Of a DNA stretch of 64,000 bases, positions 47,640-64,000 are shown piece by piece. This stretch comes from Ophioderma brevispina (Eukaryota; Echinodermata; Ophiuroidea; Amphilepidida; Ophiodermatidae). The notes under the pieces are model-generated. The model saw only the letters and a list, made by a program, of their open reading frames with translations. It made no database searches and had not been told where the DNA came from. The stretch spans positions 93,409-157,408 of the forward strand of contig JAMKCH010058439.1 in NCBI GenBank assembly GCA_023653785.1, given 5' to 3'. Positions within the stretch are counted from its first letter, which is position 1. Every line of letters starts with the position of its first letter. The translations under genes and the position numbers were made by a program.

Positions 47640-48290
47640 CAACGAGATGACCACTTATTATCAGTTGTTTATCGGAACTCATCAGAGTAATTAAACTTTA
47701 GAGGAGGACTCGGATCGGATCTGTATTTCATGGGTAAATATTTTTGGCGAATGTCATCGAAAAAATCACAACCAAGACAAAATGGTATTCGTCTTCAATA
47801 TTCCATCTCTACACAGGGTCACAAAGCGTCCTCCACATTCCAATCTCAGTCTTTTGCCAATTTTCAATATTGAGAATATGACTTGAACATATTAAACTTG
47901 GTAGAAAACGCCTTATGAGATGAGTTTCTAACATACAAGAATTTTCAGGGGCCAATAAAACTACTAAAAGTGCAATATGTTCTTAATGATCAAGAGACAA
48001 AACATCAGAGTGCCAATTTGTTTAAATACACTATGAGTCTCTGTTTCAGAATATCAACAAAAAACTTCATTTCAACACCCTGATTATACCATGCATGGCC
48101 AAAGCCATATGTTAGGAGGATCTTTTTAACGTGCGTGACCCAGGTTGTTGATCCTCTTTCATACAAATTAAACAACATAATAACACTTCTTTGGGGAAAC
48201 CTATCATTTGAGCCATATGTAAAAGGAAACCAAAATTGTATACAACGAGTGCATAAGGTTATCATAAATTGGGTTTGCCACATTCGTCAA
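47640..48290 (-). pseudogene. LINE C-terminal tail, broken copy
   Basis: Matches the open minus-strand frame at 49978-50622 at DNA level but is interrupted. A surviving piece (48283-48005) reads ERGSTTWVTHVKKILLTYGF, and the Cys-rich end is out of frame at 47800-47830. It lies within the tandem duplication, so it is the paralogous copy. Confidence 0.7.
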
Positions 48291-48497
48291 TGGCCGCACA
48301 ATTTGCAGTAATTTTGGGAGAATTGTAAGAACAAGTTACATGCTTGAATATTGGAACCAGTTTGAGTAAAGGAATTACAGTGAATGAAATTGACTAACTG
48401 TTGATCTTGATTCTGATTTTCTTGTTGGTCGGTGATAATAAATTCCTGAATCTGTGACATTCCTTTCACTCATATGACGTCATCATGTTTGCTTGGG

Positions 48498-48593
48498 GGT
48501 GGCCAAGCCGGTGGACTCCTGGTAGCACTTACGTTAGAAAGGCAAGAAAGAAATCAGGCAGACCAGTTTTTGCTGGTGCAAAAGCACTTGAAG
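48498..48593 (+). pseudogene. Damaged duplicate of the first recognised DNAI1 exon
   Basis: The DNA matches 50844-50933 (GGTGGCCAAGCCGGTGGA, then GCTGGTGCAAAAG, then CTTGAAG|GTTTGTTGCT). The acceptor is lost: GCTTTGCAG|GG reads GCTTGGGGG here. Internal indels break the frame after about 13 codons. The donor GAAG|GTTTGTT is kept. It cannot supply the wild-type peptide as written. Either it is a decayed duplicate or a badly polished haplotype copy. Confidence 0.75.
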
Positions 48594-49977
48594 GTTTGTT
48601 GCTAATATCTTTCAATTTAGGGAAAATTAGTAACATGCAAAATTTTTGGAGAATTCAATACTTGAAATCAAAAATTCCTAGAATTAAACTAGGTATAGAA
48701 CTGTATGCTGGCTCATAAACTCCTCTGCAAGATTGTCAGAGTTATTTACTGTGCAGTGAGCGGAAGTGCGTCAACGCGGGAAGGGGGAAGTAAATACCGA
48801 TTGGATTGTCGAATAGGCGCCTTTTCCTTTGGGGAAGCGCATATGAGGCAACCTAAGGACTGCCCTTTTTGTTTATGCAGAGATTGCGTAGATTGTGCGT
48901 TGCCCACGGTGAACAATTCTGGCAGCACCTTTACGCCTGTGCTACGTATCATGCATATTTCAAAATGCTCAAGGGTGCTGCAGTGGCATCATGCAGATCC
49001 TGTATCAGTAGGTCTTGAAGAGATAGAAACCATCAAAAAACATTGTGTGGACGATACATCCGGGTTTTGTGGTTGGGCACCAGACTAGTGCTACTCCTGT
49101 CAAATCAAAGTAAACAGTAAAATGATGTCAGCAAAACATGCTGCTGTGCAGTCATATGTCTGTCCTTGTGTGTCTGAGGGTTTGTACTGAGCAAAGCTGT
49201 AGACACACATTCGATGGGTGTACAAAATATCAAAAGCATTTCAGAATTGAGTTGATATATAAGTTCCTTAGATAATAAATTACCTTTTGAAATAGTTAAA
49301 GGTCCATGGCCCGATCGCTAATAGCCTCGTCCCCAGAAGCCCCAGATTTTACCGGAAGTGGTCAACATTTTGCTATCAGAAGAAAGCTACTATTTTTCTC
49401 ATTTACCCTGTGAAATCTTAGAGCCAAATGATGTTTGGTTTAGAAGTTATGAGCGAAAATGTGCCCCATTTTGGTCGACCAATATTAATTTTACACAGTA
49501 CTCTATGGGGCTTACAAAATCACATTTTTAGCTCTCGCATCAAAACGGATTGAAATATCGGCGCAAAACTTTACAGATGGGGTTTTGGAGTGAAGGCTAA
49601 TCTATCAAGATGAAAACTTCATATCCTTAAATCGGGCCATCCCCCTTTAATCCTCAAAAAGGTGTCAAAAACAGTGGAAATCCATCATTTTCTGGAGAAA
49701 CAACCTTTCTCATACAAGACTATACATACTATATGTCATGTGTAAGTTTTTGTATTGTAAAAATGTACACACAAAAAATAACATTACGGTTTATTAAGGG
49801 GTAAAACCCGGTAAAAATTTTGACTCTTGAATATTTTGTTCTATAGAACTGAACCCAGCAGTTCATATTTATTGTACATATAGGCCCTTGGCCCTTTGCA
49901 CTACAATATATATGACAAAATATGAGGAAGACATATGCATAATTATAAAGTGAAATAATTACAGAAATTCAATTTTT

Positions 49978-50622
49978 TCACGGATTTTCATTGCATGAAA
50001 AACAAACAACGAGAGACCACTTGGAACTTGTTTTATCGGAACTCATCAGAGATATAAACTTTGGAGGACTCGGATCGGATCTGTATTTCCTGGGTAAATA
50101 TTTTTGGCGAATGTCATCGAAAAATTCACAAACCAAGACAAAATGGTATTCGTCTTCAATATTCCCATCTCTACACAGGTCACAAAGCCGGTCCTCCACA
50201 TTCAATCTCAGTCTTCTGCCAATTTCAATCTTGAGAATATGACTTGAACATCTTAACTTGGCTAGAAAACGCCTATGAGATGAGTTTCTTATAACATACA
50301 GATATTTTTCAGGGGCCAATAAACTCTTAAAAGTGCAATATGTTCTTAATTTATCAAGAGAAAAAACATCAGAGTGCCAATTTTGTTTACATACATCTAT
50401 GAGTCTCTGTTTCAGAATATCCAAAAAAAAACCTTCATTTTCAACACCCTGATTATACCACGCATGGCCAAAGCCATATGTTAGGAGGATCTTTTTAACA
50501 TGCGTGACCCAGGTTGTTGATCCTCTTTCATCCAAATTAAACAACATAATATAACACTTTTTGGGGAACCTATCATTTCCCATATGTAAAAGCTGAAACC
50601 AAAATTTTATACAACGAGTCAT
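49978..50622 (-). pseudogene. LINE C-terminal tail with HxxC-type zinc motif, open 214-codon frame
   Basis: Contains TWVTHVKKILLTYGFGHAW, DVFSLDKLRTYCTFKSLL, RFLAKLRCSSHILKIEIGRR and then RLCDLCRDGNIEDEYHFVLV followed by CEFF, a CxxC...HFxxxC module. This block is the conserved C-terminal end of one group of marine-invertebrate LINE proteins, downstream of the polymerase. No RT domain precedes it here, so it is a 5'-truncated insertion on the strand opposite the dynein gene, lying in the region upstream of the exon at 50844. It has stayed open for 214 codons, unlike its duplicate. Confidence 0.7.
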
Positions 50623-50843
50623 ACAGGTTACATAAATTGGGGTTCTGCCACATTCGTCAATGGCCGCACAATTTGCAGTATTTTGGGAGACAGTTTACAT
50701 GCTTTGAATATTTGACATCTTGAGTAAAGGAATAGAGTGAAATTACTAACTTTTGATATGATTCATGATTTTCTTGTTGTCTGTGATAAATTCCTGAATC
50801 TGTGACATTCCTTCACTAATATGACGTCATGTTTGCTTTGCAG

Positions 50844-63707
<12,864 letters not shown>

Positions 63708-63879
63708 GTAGGTCATATGGAAATGGCTAACCCGATAGACCACAGTTCTTAGCTTGTTAATTTTTCTGTTCTAGTTAGTTACTGAGTTTCTCTGCAAAAG
63801 CAATATTTTCAAATGCTGAAATTTGTGTTTAAATATATGTATTGTTTTGCCATTATGTTAAGTTTTTATCCCCCTGGCA

Positions 63880-64000
63880 TTTATGCAGAAGGGGGATTTT
63901 GTCATAGCAAAATCTGTCGGTGTCTGTCCACCTGTAACTGCCAGACCCCTCACCCGATCTAGACGACACTTGCACCACAGGATCTTAGTATCTACTGCTA
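63880..64000. repeat. Start of a dispersed repeat running off the window
   Basis: CCCCCTGGCATTTATGCAGA followed by AGGGGGATTTTGTC has an inverted CCCCC/GGGGG start, and the CTGTCCACCTGT / CAGACCCC style is typical of interspersed repeats in marine invertebrates. Only the left end is present, so this is tentative. Confidence 0.4.

Larger units (their letters stand above)
45725..48951. repeat. Tandem duplication around a dynein exon, copy 1
   Basis: From GTGCTACTCCTGT to GCACCTTTACGCCTGTGCTA this block matches 49087-51269 in order. It contains the dispersed repeat at 46010-46290, a TTAA element (46458-47433) absent from copy 2, a broken LINE tail on the minus strand, and a damaged copy of the dynein exon (48498-48593). 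Differences from copy 2 are mainly small indels. Confidence 0.9.

Noticed and set aside
50829..50843. ATG at 50829 as the DNAI1 start (MFALQ...)
   Set aside because: In frame, but the bases TTTGCTTTGCAG look like a splice acceptor, so an upstream first exon is more likely. Not excluded.

Overview
This window is eukaryotic nuclear DNA from an animal, most likely a marine invertebrate and plausibly a sea urchin or other echinoderm. It is AT-rich, has no bacterial gene packing, and is dominated by fossil transposons. The one host gene that can be assigned firmly is the 5' part of an axonemal dynein intermediate chain gene (DNAI1/IC1 type) on the + strand, from 50844 to the right edge. Its short exons have GT-AG introns and a peptide nearly identical to the conserved N-terminal region of DNAI1 (core [20 protein letters not shown]). 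The species is an inference. The assignment to an animal with motile cilia is secure.

Layout. 1-4084: two noisy copies of a ~1.9 kb unit, each carrying a ~0.47 kb terminal-inverted-repeat (TIR) element with internal 33-bp repeats. 5320-8231: three hAT-type MITEs with 8-bp target duplications. 11880-12760: LINE reverse transcriptase relic. 15250-15895: mariner-like transposase relic. 18273-26412: two minus-strand copies of one LINE family, with a second retroelement fragment between them. 27248-28284: TTAA-flanked (piggyBac-like) nonautonomous element built around a ~42-bp minisatellite. 29460-35000: decayed DIRS-like retrotransposon on the + strand. 35978-38703: long TIR element without a transposase. 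38929-45700: small MITEs and unassigned sequence. 45725-51269: tandem duplication covering a dynein exon and a LINE tail. One copy carries a second TTAA element and the other keeps the empty site. 50844-64000: DNAI1 exons separated by introns full of foldback elements and a head-to-head pair of tRNA-Ile-derived SINEs.

Many duplicate pairs differ by scattered one- to few-base indels, often in homopolymers. An otherwise well conserved dynein exon (52412-52462) also carries three such apparent losses. Part of the left 52 kb may therefore be poorly polished long-read consensus or unmerged haplotypes, so frameshifts there should be read with caution.

I found no prokaryotic system, CRISPR array or intact virus. 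The most informative structures are the filled/empty TTAA site pair inside the duplication, the duplicated dynein exon, the divergent SINE pair and the run of foldbacks in the last dynein intron.
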